The translations under genes and the position numbers were made by a program. 64,000 bases of DNA from Rhodocyclaceae bacterium. Its GTDB lineage: Bacteria > Pseudomonadota > Gammaproteobacteria > Burkholderiales > Rhodocyclaceae. The notes beneath the pieces were generated by a model that searched no databases, was not told where the DNA came from, and was given only the letters and a program-made list of their open reading frames with translations. The stretch covers positions 1 through 64,000 of the forward strand of contig JAGRFY010000025.1 in NCBI GenBank assembly GCA_020445765.1. Reading direction: 5' to 3'. Every line of letters begins with the position of its first letter. Position 1 is the first letter of the stretch. Below are positions 62,843 to 64,000 of this stretch, one piece after another.

Positions 62843-63433
62843 TCAGTGACCGGCGGCGTCGCCCCAGATCTGTTTCAGTCGCTGATCGCGCCCGCAACTG
62901 AAGCGGTAGTACTTGTAGCGCAGCGGATTCTTCATGTAGTAGTCCTGATGGTAGTCCTCGGCCGCGTAGAAGCGGCCGGCGGCGACGACCTCGGTGGCCA
63001 GCGGCTTGCCGAACACGGCCTGCTCGAGCGCCCGCTTCGACTCCTCGGCCAGCGCCTTCTGATGTTCGTCGTGATAGAAGATCGCGCTGCGATACTGGCT
63101 GCCGGCGTCGCAGAACTGACGGTTCTTCACGGTCGGATCGATGTTGTGCCAGAAGGTCGTCAGCAATTGCTCGTAGCTGACCTTGTCCGGGTCGTAGACG
63201 ATCTGGACGGCTTCGGCATGACCGGTGGTGCCGCTCGACACCTCGGGATAGGTCGGATCGGCAGTGTGGCCGCCGATGTAGCCGGAGGTGGTCGAGATCA
63301 CGCCGTCCATTTCGTCGAACGGCCCCTCCATGCACCAGAAGCAGCCACCGGCGAAAGTGGCGGTGGCGGTCGCCGCCTGGACAGGCGCGGCGAGGGTGCC
63401 GGCGATCAGCAGCGAGAGCAGGAAGCGCGACAT
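62843..63433 (-). CDS. msrA: Peptide methionine sulfoxide reductase MsrA (exported)
   Basis: A 196-residue MsrA with a signal peptide (LLSLLIAGTLAAPVQA) and active site ATFAGGCFWCMEGPFDEMDG, followed by VISTTSGYIGGHTADPTYPE, EAVQIVYDPDKVSYEQLL, DAGSQYRSAIFYHDEHQ and a resolving Cys near the end (YRFSCGRDQ). It reduces methionine-S-sulfoxide, here in the periplasm. GGAG precedes the ATG. Confidence 0.93.
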   Translation of the reverse strand: MSRFLLSLLIAGTLAAPVQAATATATFAGGCFWCMEGPFDEMDGVISTTSGYIGGHTADPTYPEVSSGTTGHAEAVQIVYDPDKVSYEQLLTTFWHNIDPTVKNRQFCDAGSQYRSAIFYHDEHQKALAEESKRALEQAVFGKPLATEVVAAGRFYAAEDYHQDYYMKNPLRYKYYRFSCGRDQRLKQIWGDAAGH

Positions 63434-63743
63434 GGGGGAGTTCTCCTGTAATGGTCGGTGGACGTCGATGGCTGGCGGCGGTTCCGGCGCGCATGCACCA
63501 ATCCGATGCTGCAGTGCAGCATAGTGGTGCAGATCGATCGGTGGCCGCGTCGGCTCTGGCAGGGTTGACAGGAGAATGACGCGCATCCTTTCAGCAATTC
63601 ACGCGAATTCGGGCGAACCGGGCGGTGCCCGTGCGATATGGCACGCGCTTCGCTTGGCAGTTCGGGAAAGCATTGAACGTGTGCCATCGATTGATCGACA
63701 TCAAAGATGTAAGCTAGACATCGCCGACCCTACGGAGGCTGAC
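63434..63743. other. Divergent intergenic region, no gene
   Basis: 310 bp between msrA and the last gene of the window. No believable ORF. It contains a perfect FNR-type box at 63691-63704 and otherwise no clear feature. Confidence 0.6.
63691..63704. promoter_or_regulatory. FNR/ANR-type binding box
   Basis: TTGATCGACATCAA is a perfect match to the FNR-family consensus TTGAT-N4-ATCAA. Its centre is about 46 bp upstream of the ATG at 63744 and 264 bp from the msrA start. It suggests oxygen- or nitrogen-oxide-responsive control of the downstream gene; no matching -10 box was identified. Confidence 0.6.
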
Positions 63744-64000
63744 ATGGAAACCGCCGACATTCGCATTCCGCTCGCCGATTCGCGCGAGATCTACCGGATC
63801 GAGGACGTCGACCGCGCCCTCGAGGACAGCGCCGCCCAGCGCAACGAATCCCTGGCCAGCTTCTACGACCGCATGAAGAAGCTGGGCGGCACCCGCTTCG
63901 TGGTCAAGCCGAGCCGGGCCGACGCGCTCGATTCGCTGTACGAGCGCTGCCCGAACTTCGGCGATGTCATCGACGACCTCAAGAAATCGATGGCGCTGGC
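63744..64000 (+). CDS. N-terminus of an unidentified protein, possibly an AAA-family ATPase (partial)
   Basis: The first 85 residues of a gene that runs off the right edge. A strong GGAGG site precedes the ATG. Visible segments include ADIRIPLADSREIYRIEDVD, ASFYDRMKKLGGTRFVVKPS, ALDSLYERCPNFGDVIDDLK and a final KSMAL. This resembles the part preceding the P-loop in Lon- or MoxR-like AAA ATPases of related bacteria, but no catalytic motif is in view. Call is tentative. Confidence 0.45.
   Translation, partial: METADIRIPLADSREIYRIEDVDRALEDSAAQRNESLASFYDRMKKLGGTRFVVKPSRADALDSLYERCPNFGDVIDDLKKSMAL

Overview
The window is GC-rich DNA (with one AT-rich patch near 43.2-43.3 kb) from a Gram-negative bacterium, most likely a betaproteobacterium of the Rhodocyclales type. 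The clues are minCDE, split biotin genes (bioF-bioH-bioC-bioD plus a separate bioA), a PEP-CTERM protein with a sigma-54-like promoter, squalene synthesis genes hpnCDE, and DUF1415, DUF1615 and DUF3301 families. This placement is inference from gene content and style; no 16S gene is present.

Region 1 (1-12,639) is the right end of a genomic island inserted at tRNA-Leu(UAA). It carries a P4-type tyrosine integrase beside the tRNA 3' end, a transposase remnant that resembles the IS5 family, an intact IS110-family (IS1111-type) element, and a long leftward operon. That operon runs: small Cys-rich secreted protein, cusC-, cusB- and cusA-like genes (Cu/Ag RND efflux, with a CusF-like domain fused to CusB), c-type cytochrome, ccdA, a BNR-repeat secreted protein, and ccmG/dsbE, which runs off the left edge. 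It combines metal efflux with periplasmic thiol and haem-protein functions.

Region 2 (12,639-29.8 kb) is core genome: tRNA-Leu, minCDE, a tex - ArsC/Spx-like - hslO operon (the Hsp33 has lost its zinc/redox cysteines), a CnoX-type thioredoxin, a hexose-6-phosphate mutarotase, a TfoX_C-TAG glycosylase fusion, a Pat-type lysine acetyltransferase, a five-PAS sensor kinase, a succinate-semialdehyde dehydrogenase and a methyltransferase.

Region 3 (29.8-43.2 kb) holds an alpha carbonic anhydrase, divergent mnmH (selU) and selD, divergent overlapping tesA and ybbA (without the usual permease), a hemerythrin, hpnCDE, a cyclophilin-like protein, the biotin operon bioF-H-C-D (BioD has an extra C-terminal domain) and a PEP-CTERM protein.

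Region 4 (43.4-64 kb) holds bioA, a small GIY-YIG-like protein, yaaA, an M14 carboxypeptidase, a hydrolase, an NlpC/P60 lipoprotein, dtd, a SIMPL protein, a DMT transporter, a gamma carbonic anhydrase-like protein, an FAD oxidoreductase and rlmJ. It continues with a leftward cluster fabI - kinase-fold-like protein - BCS1-like AAA ATPase - DUF1415, a rightward translationally coupled cluster (DUF3301 - double cupin - acpH - small ORF), a DUF1615 lipoprotein, folE, msrA, and the start of an unidentified gene that may encode an AAA ATPase, preceded by a perfect FNR-type box.

Most transcription units are tightly packed, with 4-bp ATGA or GTGA overlaps. I saw no CRISPR array, no rRNA and only one tRNA.
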